Shown: positions 45,039 through 54,199, numbered from the stretch's first letter. The stretch: 64,000 nt of DNA from Aquabacter sp040049275 (GCF_040049275.1 NZ_JBDZDT010000002.1:657279-721278); one strand, 5' to 3'. Translations and numbers: made by a program. The notes: generated by a model from the letters alone, not told the origin.

Positions 45039-46202
45039 CTACTCCGCCGCGGCGCGCGGGCGGAACCGGTCCGCGCCGAAGGGGGCGGCCAGCGGGTCGA
45101 GCCGGCCTTCGAGGATAAGTTCGGCCATCACCTTCGCCGTCACCGGCAGAAGGAGGATGCCGTTGCGGTGGTGGCCGGTGGCATAGACGAGCCCCTCCAC
45201 TTCGCTCGGGCCCAGGATGGGCGCATCGTCCCGGCTGCCGGGGCGGAAGCCCACCCATTGCTCGATGATGGGCAGCTCCTCGATGGTGGGCAGCGCCCGC
45301 CAGGCATGGGTGAGCAGCGCAAGCTGCCCGCCGGCGGTGAGCTGCGTGTCGAAGCCCTTCTCCTCCACGGTCGCGCCGATAATGAGACGACCGTCTCTCC
45401 GGGGAACCATATAGGTGCCCGGCCCCCACAGCACATGATCGAGGACCGGATTGGCCGGATCCATCTGGAGCGCCAGCATCTGGCCCTTGATGGGGCGCAC
45501 GGGCAGAGGCGCCACGGGGGCGATGTCCACCCCGCGCGACCATGCGCCGGCGGCGAGCACGATGATGTCCGCCTTGTGCAGTTCGCCGCCCACCATGACC
45601 CCGCGGCGGCTGGAGGCGGTCTCGACCTTGGTGACCGGCGCATCCTCATGGAGCAGCACGCCGGCCTTCAGAGCGGCCGCCTTCAGGGCGGCGGCGACCT
45701 TTCGGTTGTCCACCTGATGGTCCTCGGGGCACCAGAGCGCGCCTGCAAGCTGGGTGGCGAGATGGGGCTCGCGGCGCCGCGCCTCGGCGGCGGTGAGCCA
45801 TTCCACCGGCAGGCCCAGTTTCTTCTGGAAGGCGTGCTGGTGGCGGAGTTTTGCCGCATCGTCGGCGGTGAGGGCGACCACAAGGGTGCCGCTCTCCCGC
45901 AGGTCCACCTTGAGGCCCGAGGCCGCTTCCAGCTCGGCGGCGAAGGCGGGCCAGAGGCGCTGGCTCTCGCGGTTGAGGTCGAGCAGCGTCTCCTCGCCGG
46001 GCTCGGCCTCGGCGCAGGCGGCAAGCATGCCGGCGGCGGCATGGCTCGCGCCCATGCCGGCCTTGCCGGAATCAAAAATGTCCACCCGGCAGCCCGCTTC
46101 CGCGAGCCGCCAGCCGATGGCAAGGCCGACCACCCCCGCGCCGACAATGGCGATGGTGGGACGGGACTTCACAATAGATGGGGGCGATAAGCTCTCGCTC
46201 AT
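45039..46202 (-). CDS. thiO: Glycine oxidase ThiO
   Basis: ThiO oxidises glycine to dehydroglycine for thiazole synthesis, using FAD. The 387-residue protein has the dinucleotide-binding motif IAIVGAGVVGLAIGWRLAE near residue 17 and the DAO-family C-terminus YATGHHRNGILLLPVTAK. The ATG at 46202 lies directly downstream of GGGAGGAG, which is the 3' end of the TPP riboswitch. It is the first gene of thiO-thiS-thiG; thiC is not adjacent. Confidence 0.94.
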   Translation of the reverse strand: MSESLSPPSIVKSRPTIAIVGAGVVGLAIGWRLAEAGCRVDIFDSGKAGMGASHAAAGMLAACAEAEPGEETLLDLNRESQRLWPAFAAELEAASGLKVDLRESGTLVVALTADDAAKLRHQHAFQKKLGLPVEWLTAAEARRREPHLATQLAGALWCPEDHQVDNRKVAAALKAAALKAGVLLHEDAPVTKVETASSRRGVMVGGELHKADIIVLAAGAWSRGVDIAPVAPLPVRPIKGQMLALQMDPANPVLDHVLWGPGTYMVPRRDGRLIIGATVEEKGFDTQLTAGGQLALLTHAWRALPTIEELPIIEQWVGFRPGSRDDAPILGPSEVEGLVYATGHHRNGILLLPVTAKVMAELILEGRLDPLAAPFGADRFRPRAAAE

Positions 46203-46206
46203 CGGC

Positions 46207-46286
46207 TCCTCCCTACGCTGGCATGATCCAGACAGGTTCGATGGGTATGATCTCAGCCATGCATTATGCATGGCACCCCAGGCCGT
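46207..46286 (-). promoter_or_regulatory. TPP riboswitch (THI element) controlling thiO-thiS-thiG
   Basis: On the minus strand the conserved segments appear in order: GGGGTGCC, GGCTGAGATCATACCC, GAACCTG, TCTGGATCATGCCAGCG and GTAGGGAGG. They form the P2/P4/P5 core of the thiamin pyrophosphate riboswitch. The variable P3 arm is a palindrome (CATGCATAATGCATG). The 3' end contains the thiO ribosome-binding site, so control is probably at translation initiation: TPP binding would hide GGGAGGAG. Confidence 0.95.
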
Positions 46287-46411
46287 CCAGTTATTATCGC
46301 CGCTCTCTTCTGAGACGGCAAGGGGAACCGCGCCAAAGGGCCGCCAAGCCCGTTGCCGTAGAGTAATGTTCTTGTTATGTTCCGATCTGTATTCAGGAGG
46401 AGATGCCGCGC

Positions 46412-47023
46412 ATGAAACTCTATTGGGCCCCGCACACCCGCGCCTTCCGCACGCTCTGGATGATGGAGGAGGCCGGCATTCCCTATGAGCGCGAGTTGGT
46501 CGACATCAACGACGGGTCGCTGCAAACCGAGCGCTACCGCGCCATCAACCCCATGATGAAGGTGCCCGCGCTGGAGCATGGTGAGGCGAAGATGGCCGAA
46601 AGCGGGGCCATCTGCGCCTATGTGGCGGACCTCGCCCCCGAGGCGAATCTCGCCCCGCCCATCGGCGATCCCGCGCGCGGGCGCTATCTGCACTGGATGT
46701 TCTTCGACGCCGCCTGCCTGGAGGCCGCCTTCGTGGAGCGGATGGCGAAAGTGGAGATTCCCTCCCGCGCCGCCGGCTGGGGCTCATTCGACCGCGTGAT
46801 GGATGTGGTGGAAAACCTTATCTCGCCCGGCCCCTGGGTGCTGGGAGATCGTTTCAGCGCGGCCGACGTGATGCTCGGCAGCGACATCTGGTACGGCATC
46901 GAGCTCCTGAAGGTGATCAAGGACCACCCCATCCTTGAGGATTATTCGGCACGATGCGTGGCGCGCCCCGCCTTTCAACGGGCCGAGGCCATCGAGGCCG
47001 AGGCGCTGGCCGCCAAAGGCTGA
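46412..47023 (+). CDS. Glutathione S-transferase family protein
   Basis: A 203-residue GST. The N-terminal thioredoxin-like domain has KLYWAPHTRAFRTLWMMEE and the glutathione-binding MKVPALEHG and MAESGAICAYV. The helical C-terminal domain includes the N-capping motif FSAADVMLGSDIW. Substrate is unknown. The ATG at 46412 has AGGAGGAG nine bases upstream; another ATG at 46403 is closer to it. The gene is divergent from the riboswitch. Confidence 0.9.
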   Translation: MKLYWAPHTRAFRTLWMMEEAGIPYERELVDINDGSLQTERYRAINPMMKVPALEHGEAKMAESGAICAYVADLAPEANLAPPIGDPARGRYLHWMFFDAACLEAAFVERMAKVEIPSRAAGWGSFDRVMDVVENLISPGPWVLGDRFSAADVMLGSDIWYGIELLKVIKDHPILEDYSARCVARPAFQRAEAIEAEALAAKG

Positions 47024-47055
47024 TTTCGCCACGATGCGGAGGGTATAAGGGAGGC

Positions 47056-47499
47056 ATGTTGCCCTTCCGCCCCCTTATTCGCCGTGTCACCCACGGCCTA
47101 ACCCTCGGCGTCCGCACCATCGTCCTCGATGGGGACGAGCGCGTGCTTCTGGTCCGCCACGGCTACGCCCCCGGCTGGCATTTGCCGGGGGGCGGGGTCG
47201 ATGTGGGCGAGACCACGGAGGATGCGGCGCGGCGCGAGCTGCTGGAGGAGACCAACGTCTCCGCCACCGGGCCGCTTCTGCTTCTCGGCCTCTATTTCAA
47301 CGCCCGATTCGGCAAGCGCGACCATGTGGCCTGCTACCGGGTGACGGGTTTCGTCTGCGGGGAGGTGCCGAAGCCGAATTTCGAGATCGCGGAGATGGGC
47401 TTCTTCGCGCTCCGGGCCCTGCCGGACGGCGTCTCGCCCGGCACGGCGCGCCGGCTGGCTGAGCTGCGCGGCGAGGCGGAGATGTCGCCATTGTGGTGA
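47056..47499 (+). CDS. NUDIX hydrolase
   Basis: A 147-residue NUDIX protein. The Nudix box is GVDVGETTEDAARRELLEET followed by NV, with a small change (Asn for the final Gly of GX5EX7REUXEEXGU) but all metal-binding Glu residues kept. The substrate is probably a nucleoside diphosphate derivative but cannot be told from sequence. It begins 32 bases after the GST gene on the same strand and is probably co-transcribed. Confidence 0.9.
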   Translation: MLPFRPLIRRVTHGLTLGVRTIVLDGDERVLLVRHGYAPGWHLPGGGVDVGETTEDAARRELLEETNVSATGPLLLLGLYFNARFGKRDHVACYRVTGFVCGEVPKPNFEIAEMGFFALRALPDGVSPGTARRLAELRGEAEMSPLW

Positions 47500-47519
47500 T
47501 TTAGGTTCTTCCGGAGCCG

Positions 47520-47589
47520 TCATGCCCGGACTTGATCCGGGCATCTTTGCGTTACGGCGGGAGATCCCCGGATCAAGTCCGGGGATGAC
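47520..47589. repeat. Type A palindromic repeat
   Basis: Two units, CATGCCCGGACTTGATCCGG and GATCCCCGGATCAAGTCCGG, separated by about 20 bases, after the NUDIX gene and before the ALDH gene. It is the closest match to the copy at 41456. Confidence 0.82.
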
Positions 47590-47696
47590 AATCCGCTGGC
47601 AGGGGCGGCGTCGCCAACAACACCGATTGGCCCCCGTGCGCGAAGGTCGTAATGTGCCCGCCGACGCATCGGGCACGGCGCAAATGCCCGTATTGC

Positions 47697-49256
47697 ATGG
47701 CAAAACGAACCTGGGAGCGCCCTCCTGTGCTGGATCTGACCCATGCCGCCAGCGTGGCCAAGGAAGCCCGTTCGCTCCTTGAGCGCCTCGGCGTGCCGGC
47801 GCAGGCTCTCGACGGCGGCAGCCTCTCCGCGCGCTCGCCGCTGACCGGGGAAGAGGTCGCGCGGCTCACGGAAACGCCCGACGTCACCGAGGCCATCGGC
47901 AAGGCCCATTCCGCTTTCCTGAAATGGCGCACTGTGCCCGCCCCGCGGCGGGGGGAGCTGGTGCGGCTGCTGGGCGAGGAATTGCGCGCCGCCAAGGCCG
48001 ATCTCGGCCGGCTCGTCACGCTGGAAGCGGGCAAGATCCTCTCCGAGGGCCTCGGCGAGGTGCAGGAGATGATCGACATCTGCGATTTCGCCGCCGGCCT
48101 GTCGCGCCAGCTCCACGGCCTCACCATCTCCACCGAGCGCCCCGACCACCGCATGATGGAGACGTGGCATCCCGCCGGCGTAGTGGGCGTGATCAGCGCA
48201 TTCAACTTTCCAGTGGCGGTCTGGTCCTGGAATGCGGCGCTTGCTTTCGTCTGCGGCGATGCGGTGGTGTGGAAGCCGTCCGAGAAGACCCCGCTGACGG
48301 CGCTCGCCGTGCAGGCCCTGTTCGCGCGCGCGGCGGCGCGCTTCGGCGATGCGCCGGAAGGCCTCTCCACACTGATCCTGGGCGGGCGCGGCGCTGGCGA
48401 GAAGATCGTCGCCGACCCCCGCATCCCCATCGTCTCCGCCACCGGCTCTACCGCCATGGGCCGCGCGGTGGCGCCGCGCCTTGCGGAGCGGTTCGCGAAA
48501 GCCATCCTGGAGCTGGGTGGGAATAATGGTGTCATCGTCTGCCCCTCGGCGGACCTCGATCTGACCCTGCGCGCCGTCGCCTTCGCCGCCATGGGCACCG
48601 CCGGCCAGCGCTGCACCACGCTGCGGCGGTTGATGGTCCATGACAGCGTTTATGAGACGATCGTCCCACGTTTGCGGCGGGCCTATGGCTCCGTGACGGT
48701 GGGCGATCCGCGCGCGGCAGGAACCCTGGTCGGCCCGCTGATCGACCGCGATGCCTTTGCCGGAATGGAGCGCGCGCTCCAGGCGGCCCGCGCCGATGGC
48801 GGCCATGTCACCGGCGGGGAGCGCGTGGGGGCGGACGCGGCGCCCAATGCCTATTATGTGCGGCCCGCCCTCGTGGAGATGCCCGGGCAGACCGACGTCG
48901 TGAAGGCTGAGACCTTCGCGCCCATCCTCTATGTGCTGCGCTACAGCACCCTTGAGGAGGCCATCGCGCTCCACAATGACGTGCCCCAGGGCCTCGCCTC
49001 CTCCATCTTCACCACCGACCTGCGCGAGGCCGAGCGGTTCCTCTCCGTCGCGGGGTCGGACTGCGGCATCGTCAACGTGAATATCGGCCCCTCCGGCGCC
49101 GAGATCGGCGGCGCTTTCGGCGGGGAGAAGGAGACCGGCGGCGGGCGCGAGGCAGGTTCCGACAGCTGGAAGGCCTATATGCGCCGCGCCACCAACACCA
49201 TCAATTACGGCACAACGCTGCCGCTGGCCCAGGGCGTCTCGTTCGACGTCGGCTAG
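47697..49256 (+). CDS. Aldehyde dehydrogenase, ALDH7/aminoadipate-semialdehyde type
   Basis: A roughly 519-residue NAD-dependent aldehyde dehydrogenase. GVVGVISAFNFPVAVWSWN, KPSEKTPLTALA, LELGGNNGVIV with the catalytic Glu, and GQRCTTLRRL with the catalytic Cys are intact. The details (GGEKETGGGREAGSDSWKAYMRR at the C-terminus) fit ALDH7/AmaB, which oxidises alpha-aminoadipate semialdehyde in lysine breakdown. The next gene encodes glutaryl-CoA dehydrogenase, which supports that route. Start at 47697 (MAKRTWERP); a GTG codon (before LDLTHAAS) would be ten residues shorter. Confidence 0.88.
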   Translation: MAKRTWERPPVLDLTHAASVAKEARSLLERLGVPAQALDGGSLSARSPLTGEEVARLTETPDVTEAIGKAHSAFLKWRTVPAPRRGELVRLLGEELRAAKADLGRLVTLEAGKILSEGLGEVQEMIDICDFAAGLSRQLHGLTISTERPDHRMMETWHPAGVVGVISAFNFPVAVWSWNAALAFVCGDAVVWKPSEKTPLTALAVQALFARAAARFGDAPEGLSTLILGGRGAGEKIVADPRIPIVSATGSTAMGRAVAPRLAERFAKAILELGGNNGVIVCPSADLDLTLRAVAFAAMGTAGQRCTTLRRLMVHDSVYETIVPRLRRAYGSVTVGDPRAAGTLVGPLIDRDAFAGMERALQAARADGGHVTGGERVGADAAPNAYYVRPALVEMPGQTDVVKAETFAPILYVLRYSTLEEAIALHNDVPQGLASSIFTTDLREAERFLSVAGSDCGIVNVNIGPSGAEIGGAFGGEKETGGGREAGSDSWKAYMRRATNTINYGTTLPLAQGVSFDVG

Positions 49257-49279
49257 AACCTTCAAGAGGAGAAAAGATT

Positions 49280-50497
49280 ATGGCCGAGCCCGCTAAGCTG
49301 GACGACGCCCGCGCCTCCAAGGCCGGCTTCGACTGGCAGGATCCCTTCGACCTCGAAAGCCAGCTCACCGAGGAAGAGCGCCTGGTGCGCGACACCGCGC
49401 GGAACTATGCGCAGGAAAAGCTGCTGCCGCGCGTGACCTCCGCCTATCTGGATGAGCGCTTCGACCGCGAGATCCTGAACGAGATGGGCGCCCTCGGCCT
49501 GCTCGGCCCCACCATTCCGGAAGCCTATGGCGGCGCCGGCCTCGGCTATGTCTCCTACGGCCTTGCGGCGCGCGAGGTGGAGCGGGTGGATTCGGGCTAC
49601 CGCTCCACCATGAGCGTCCAGTCCTCCCTCGTCATGCACCCCATCTATGCCTATGGCGATGAGGCGCAGCGCAAGAAATACCTGCCCAAGCTCGCCTCCG
49701 GCGAATGGATCGGCTGCTTCGGCCTCACCGAGCCGGATGCGGGCTCCGACCCCGGCGGCATGCGCACCCGGGCCGAGAAGATCGATGGCGGCTACCGCCT
49801 CAACGGCGCGAAGATGTGGATCTCCAACGCTCCCGTGGCCGATGTGGCGGTGATCTGGGGCAAGTCCTCGGCCCATGGCGACCAGATCCGCGGCTTCCTG
49901 GTGGAGCGCGGCGCCAAGGGCTTCTCCACGCCGAAGATCGAGAAGAAGCTCTCGCTGCGGGCTTCCATCACCGGCGAGGTGGTGCTGGAAAATGTGGAGA
50001 TTCCCGAAGAGAACCTTCTTCCCAACGTCTCCGGCCTGAAGGGGCCGTTCGGCTGCCTCAACCGGGCGCGCTACGGCATCGGCTGGGGCGCGCTGGGCGC
50101 GGCGGAAGCCTGCCTTGCCGCCGCCCGGCAATACACGCTGGACCGCAAGCAGTTCGGCCGGCCGCTCGCCGCCACCCAGCTGGTGCAGAAGAAGCTGGCG
50201 GACATGTCCACCGACATCGCCTTCGGCCTCCAGGCGTGCTTGCGCGCCGGTCGCCTCTTCGACGAGGGACGGCTTGCGCCGGAGACCATCTCCTACCTCA
50301 AGCGCAACAATTGCCAGAAGGCGCTGGAGATCGCCCGCATCGCCCGCGACATGCACGGCGGCAACGGCATTTCCGCCGAGTTCCACGTGATGCGCCACGC
50401 GGCGAACCTGGAGACGGTGAACACCTATGAAGGCACCAGCGATATCCATGCGCTGATCATCGGCCGGGCCATTACGGGCATCCAGGCGTTCTTCTGA
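49280..50497 (+). CDS. gcdH: Glutaryl-CoA dehydrogenase
   Basis: GcdH oxidises and decarboxylates glutaryl-CoA to crotonyl-CoA in lysine, tryptophan and glutarate degradation. The 405-residue FAD protein matches the GCDH subgroup: DSGYRSTMSVQSSLVM, CFGLTEPDAGSDPGGM, NGAKMWISNAPVADV and the C-terminal NTYEGTSDIHALIIGRAITG with the catalytic Glu. It lies 23 bases after the ALDH gene with GAGGAG upstream. The CoA transferase follows. Confidence 0.93.
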   Translation: MAEPAKLDDARASKAGFDWQDPFDLESQLTEEERLVRDTARNYAQEKLLPRVTSAYLDERFDREILNEMGALGLLGPTIPEAYGGAGLGYVSYGLAAREVERVDSGYRSTMSVQSSLVMHPIYAYGDEAQRKKYLPKLASGEWIGCFGLTEPDAGSDPGGMRTRAEKIDGGYRLNGAKMWISNAPVADVAVIWGKSSAHGDQIRGFLVERGAKGFSTPKIEKKLSLRASITGEVVLENVEIPEENLLPNVSGLKGPFGCLNRARYGIGWGALGAAEACLAAARQYTLDRKQFGRPLAATQLVQKKLADMSTDIAFGLQACLRAGRLFDEGRLAPETISYLKRNNCQKALEIARIARDMHGGNGISAEFHVMRHAANLETVNTYEGTSDIHALIIGRAITGIQAFF

Positions 50498-50523
50498 GCA
50501 GCGACCCCTCCCGCGCCGTGTAC

Positions 50524-50552
50524 TCCCTCTCCCCTGCAAGCGGGAGAGGGGA
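50524..50552. repeat. Type B repeat, single unit
   Basis: One hairpin unit, CCCTCTCCCCTGCAAGCGGG followed by AGAGGGG, in the 112-base gap between gcdH and the CoA transferase gene. It is related to the paired units at 20062 and 25499. Confidence 0.7.
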
Positions 50553-50609
50553 TTCCGGTTGCGAAGAGGGCGTGCCCTCACAACGATCCATTGAAGAGAA
50601 ATTTCCGAA

Positions 50610-51785
50610 ATGTCCGCACCCCTTGCCGGCGTCCGCGTCCTTGAGCTTGCCCGCATCCTCGCCGGCCCCTGGGCGGGGCAGCTTCTTGCCGATCTCGGCG
50701 CGGAGGTGATCAAGGTGGAGCGGGCGGGGGCGGGGGACGATACGCGCGGCTGGGGTCCGCCCTTCGCCACGGGGGCGGACGGCGCACCCATCGGTGCCGC
50801 CTATTTCCACGCCACCAATCGCGGCAAGAAATCCATCGAGGTGGACTTCGACAGCGCGGAGGGGCAGGCCACCGTGCGCGCGCTGGCGGCGCGCAGCGAC
50901 GTGCTGATCGAGAATTTCAAGGTGGGCGGCCTCGTCAAGTTCGGGCTCGATTATGAGAGCCTGAAAAAGGTCAATCCGCGCCTGATCTATTGCTCCGTCA
51001 CCGGCTTCGGCCAGACCGGCCCCTACGCGCCGCGCGCCGGCTACGATTATCTCGTGCAGGGCATGGGCGGGCTCATGGACCTCAATGGCGAGGCCGAGGG
51101 CGAGCCGCAGAAGGTGGGCGTGGCCGTGGCCGACATCTTCACCGGCCTCTATTCCGTGACCGGCATCCTCGCCGCCTTGCACCGAAGGGGAGAGACCGGG
51201 GAGGGCGCGCGCATCGACATGGCGCTTTTGGACACGCAGGTGAGCGTGCTCGCCAACCAGGCGCTCAATTATCTCGTCTCCGGCGAGGTGCCTCACCGCA
51301 TGGGCAATGCGCACCCCAACATCGTGCCCTATCAGGTCTTCCCCGCGGCCGACGGGCACCTCATCGTCGCCGTTGGCAATGACGGCCAGTTCGCCCGCTT
51401 CTGCGCCGTGCTCGGCGCCCCCGATATCGCGCTCGACCCGCGCCATCTCAACAATGCCGACCGCGTGCGCAACCGCGACACGCTGTGCGCGACGCTCGCC
51501 GACCTTACCGCAAAATTCGCCCGCGACGACCTCCTCGCGCGCCTGGAAGGGGTGGGGGTGCCGGCGGCGCCCATCAATTCCATCGACCAGGTGTTCGAGG
51601 ATCGTCAGGTGATCCATCGCGGGCTGAAGACCATGCTTCCGGAGGCGGGCGGCGGCACCATGGCCAGCGTCGCCAGCCCCATCGTCATGGACGGCGTGCG
51701 CATGGTCGCCGCCAATGCCAGCCCGCGCCTCGGCGCGGACACGGATGCCATTCTTGCCTCGCTTGCCCAGGAAGCCGACGCATGA
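50610..51785 (+). CDS. Family III CoA transferase (CaiB/BaiF type)
   Basis: A 391-residue CoA transferase. VRVLELARILAGPWAGQLLADLGAEVIKVE is the family N-terminus. The catalytic aspartate is expected in VGVAVADIFTGLYS, aligned with Asp169 of formyl-CoA transferase. GVPAAPINSIDQVFED is typical of the C-terminal part. Beside gcdH it is probably a succinate/glutarate CoA transferase that makes glutaryl-CoA, but substrate is inferred. Its stop overlaps the TPP-enzyme start (ATGA). Confidence 0.9.
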   Translation: MSAPLAGVRVLELARILAGPWAGQLLADLGAEVIKVERAGAGDDTRGWGPPFATGADGAPIGAAYFHATNRGKKSIEVDFDSAEGQATVRALAARSDVLIENFKVGGLVKFGLDYESLKKVNPRLIYCSVTGFGQTGPYAPRAGYDYLVQGMGGLMDLNGEAEGEPQKVGVAVADIFTGLYSVTGILAALHRRGETGEGARIDMALLDTQVSVLANQALNYLVSGEVPHRMGNAHPNIVPYQVFPAADGHLIVAVGNDGQFARFCAVLGAPDIALDPRHLNNADRVRNRDTLCATLADLTAKFARDDLLARLEGVGVPAAPINSIDQVFEDRQVIHRGLKTMLPEAGGGTMASVASPIVMDGVRMVAANASPRLGADTDAILASLAQEADA

Positions 51786-53461
51786 CCCCTTCCTTGAAGC
51801 CCCGCACCGGCGGGCAGCTCATCGTCGATCAGCTCCTGGCCCAGGGGGTGGAGCGCATCACCTGCGTGCCCGGGGAGAGCTATCTGGCGGTGCTGGACGC
51901 GCTGCATGACGCATCCATCGACGTGCTGGTGTGCCGCAACGAGGGCGGTGCCGCCATGATGGCGGACGCCTATGGCAAGATGACCGGGCGGCCGGGCATC
52001 TGCTTCGTCACGCGCGGCCCCGGCGCCACCAATGCGAGCCCCGGTCTGCACATCGCCTCGCAGGATTCCACGCCGCTCATCCTGTTCGTGGGGCAGGTGG
52101 AGCGCGGCATGCGGGAGCGCGAGGCGTTCCAGGAGCTGAACTACAAGGCCGTGTTCGGCTCCATCGCCAAATGGGTGGTGGAGATCGAGGAGGCCGCGCG
52201 CATCCCCGAACTGGTGGCGCGCGCCTTCCGCGTCGCCCTGCAGGGCCGGCCCGGCCCCGTCGTGGTGGCACTGCCGGAAGACGTGCTCACCGACATGGCC
52301 GAAGTGGCGGACGCGCCCTATGTGGAGCCGGCCGAGCCCTATCCTTCGCCCGCCGCCATGGCGCAGTTCGCCGACATGCTGCGGGCGGCGGAGCGGCCGC
52401 TGGTAATCCTCGGCGGCACCCGCTGGACGCAAGAGGCGCGCGACCAACTTGCGGGCTTCGCCGCGCGCTGCGCGCTGCCCATCGCCACCTCATTCCGCCG
52501 GGCGGACCGCTTTCCCTCCGACCATCCCTGCTATGTGGGCGATGTGGGCATCGGCCCCAACCCCAAGCTCGCGGCGCGGGTGAAGGAGGCGGATCTCCTC
52601 GTGCTGCTGGGCGCCCGCATGTCGGAGATGCCCTCCTCCGCCTATACCCTCATCGACATCCCGAACCCGCGCCAGAAGCTGGTGCAGGTGCATTCCGGCG
52701 CGGAGGAATTGGGGCGGGTCTACCAACCCGCGCTCGCCATTGAGGCGACGCCGGGGGCGTTCGCGTCGGCGCTGGAGGCCCTGCCGTCCCCGCCCCGGGG
52801 CAAATGGGAGGAGGCGACCCGTGAGGCGCACGCGCAGTTCCTCGGCTGGACCGAGACGCCCGCTACGCTGCCGGGGGATTTCCAATATGGCGAGGTGGTC
52901 AAGGCGCTGCGCGAGCAGCTTCCTGCCGACACCATCATCTGCAACGGGGCGGGCAATTACGCCACCTGGCTGCACCGCTATTACCGCTTCCGGACCGGCG
53001 GTATCCAGCTTGCCCCTACGTCCGGCTCCATGGGCTACGGCATTCCGGCGGGCGTGATGGCGAAGCGCCAGTTTCCCGAGCGCACGGTGATCGCCTTCGC
53101 CGGCGACGGCTGCTACCTCATGAACGGGCAGGAATTCGCCACCGCCGTGCAATACGGCATCCCGGTCATCATGGTGGTGGTGGACAACGGCATGTACGGC
53201 ACCATCCGCATGCACCAGGAGCGGGAATATCCTGGCCGGGTCTCCGCAAGCCGTCTCGTCAACCCCGACTTTGCCGCCTATGCCCGCGCCTTCGGCGGCC
53301 ATGGCGAGACGGTGGTGAAGACGGAAGACTTCCTGCCCGCCTTCGAGCGGGCGCAGGCGAGCGGCCTGCCCGCCATCCTCCACTGCAAGCTCGACCCGGA
53401 GGCGATCACGCCCGCGCGGACCCTCACCGCGATCCGGGAAGAGGCGCAGGCGCGGGGGTGA
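51782..53461 (+). CDS. Thiamine pyrophosphate-binding enzyme, acetolactate-synthase-like
   Basis: A 559-residue three-domain TPP enzyme. The N-terminal Pyr domain has the activating Glu in VCRNEGGAAMMADAYGK. The central domain runs about residues 195-330. The C-terminal PP domain has GDGCYLMNGQEFATAVQYG and VDNGMYGTI, the GDG...N cofactor motif. It resembles acetolactate synthase and related 2-keto-acid decarboxylases, but no ilvN or other ilv gene is near. It is translationally coupled to the CoA transferase, so it probably acts on a related acyl or keto acid. Substrate unknown. Confidence 0.88.
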   Translation: MTPSLKPRTGGQLIVDQLLAQGVERITCVPGESYLAVLDALHDASIDVLVCRNEGGAAMMADAYGKMTGRPGICFVTRGPGATNASPGLHIASQDSTPLILFVGQVERGMREREAFQELNYKAVFGSIAKWVVEIEEAARIPELVARAFRVALQGRPGPVVVALPEDVLTDMAEVADAPYVEPAEPYPSPAAMAQFADMLRAAERPLVILGGTRWTQEARDQLAGFAARCALPIATSFRRADRFPSDHPCYVGDVGIGPNPKLAARVKEADLLVLLGARMSEMPSSAYTLIDIPNPRQKLVQVHSGAEELGRVYQPALAIEATPGAFASALEALPSPPRGKWEEATREAHAQFLGWTETPATLPGDFQYGEVVKALREQLPADTIICNGAGNYATWLHRYYRFRTGGIQLAPTSGSMGYGIPAGVMAKRQFPERTVIAFAGDGCYLMNGQEFATAVQYGIPVIMVVVDNGMYGTIRMHQEREYPGRVSASRLVNPDFAAYARAFGGHGETVVKTEDFLPAFERAQASGLPAILHCKLDPEAITPARTLTAIREEAQARG

Positions 53462-53505
53462 GGGGCGCTGCCTGGCCCGTTCAGCCGCCATGTCGCTCAA
53501 ACGAA

Positions 53506-53536
53506 ACGCCCCGCTCCGGGGTCTGGAGCGGGGCGT
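53506..53536 (+). terminator. Strong hairpin after the TPP-enzyme gene
   Basis: A 12-bp perfect stem, ACGCCCCGCTCC / GGAGCGGGGCGT, with a seven-base loop, 45 bases after the stop. There is no T run, so it may be a Rho-assisted or processed 3' end. Confidence 0.6.
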
Positions 53537-53745
53537 GCGGCCAGTGTGCTGGCCAGCGCCGAACCTCGCATCGTGTTTCGTAAGTCCGAGGCGACGCCAG
53601 ACTAGCCTGAGGGCACGCCGCGCGTCCCCGCCATGTCATTTTTTGGCTAACGCCGACATCCGCTTCACATGTTGGGGAAGAGCCGCCCCCGGAAGACGCC
53701 GCTTCCAGGGCTGTGCCGGCAGGGTCACGCGAAAGCGTCCGGATC

Positions 53746-53964
53746 TCAGCTCTCAGTGCCCAAAGCGTGCTCAGTGATAAGGCCGATCAATTGCACGAGC
53801 TGCCAGATGGTTGCGGCCGCAACGGCCCACTGGGCGGCGAAGCCCAGCATGCTTTCATGGGTGAGATGATCGCGAAGGGCGTTCACAAAAAGTCCGCCGA
53901 GAAGCCAGTCAAAGGCGGCAGCTATGACTACCGCCTTTGTGAATATATTCATGAAAAGAGCCAT
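53746..53964 (-). CDS. Small membrane protein of unknown function
   Basis: A 72-residue protein with two hydrophobic segments (AVVIAAAFDWLLGGLFV and FAAQWAVAAATIWQLVQLIGLI) separated by a short polar loop. I do not recognise a family. GGGGA lies upstream of the ATG on the minus strand. It stands isolated in a region of lower GC than its surroundings. A real gene is more likely than not, but without homologues this stays tentative. Confidence 0.5.
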   Translation of the reverse strand: MALFMNIFTKAVVIAAAFDWLLGGLFVNALRDHLTHESMLGFAAQWAVAAATIWQLVQLIGLITEHALGTES

Positions 53965-54109
53965 GTCCGTCCCCAGAGTCCCTTAGCAGAATGGGGCTGA
54001 TATTGCGGCGCACCATTAGGGCATGAGCTTTGCCATGTCATCGTGGTCGACCGTATTTATTGTTGCGCTACGCGCATACCTGGATTGCAAGCCAAGGAGG
54101 TGAACCGGA

Positions 54110-54199
54110 ATGCTGCAGCTCAAGCCCGGCGCATCATTTTTATCGCAGTGCACAATTCATGAGGAAATGCAGGGACTTCCTCTGCCTACCAATGGTTGA
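54110..54199 (+). CDS. Possible 29-residue peptide
   Basis: MLQLKPGASF to ...LPLPTNG, 29 codons. AAGGAGGTGA at 54094-54103, fully complementary to the 16S 3' end, lies six to nine bases ahead of the ATG. The sequence matches no family I know. It may be a leader peptide, a small protein or chance. Confidence 0.25.
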   Translation: MLQLKPGASFLSQCTIHEEMQGLPLPTNG

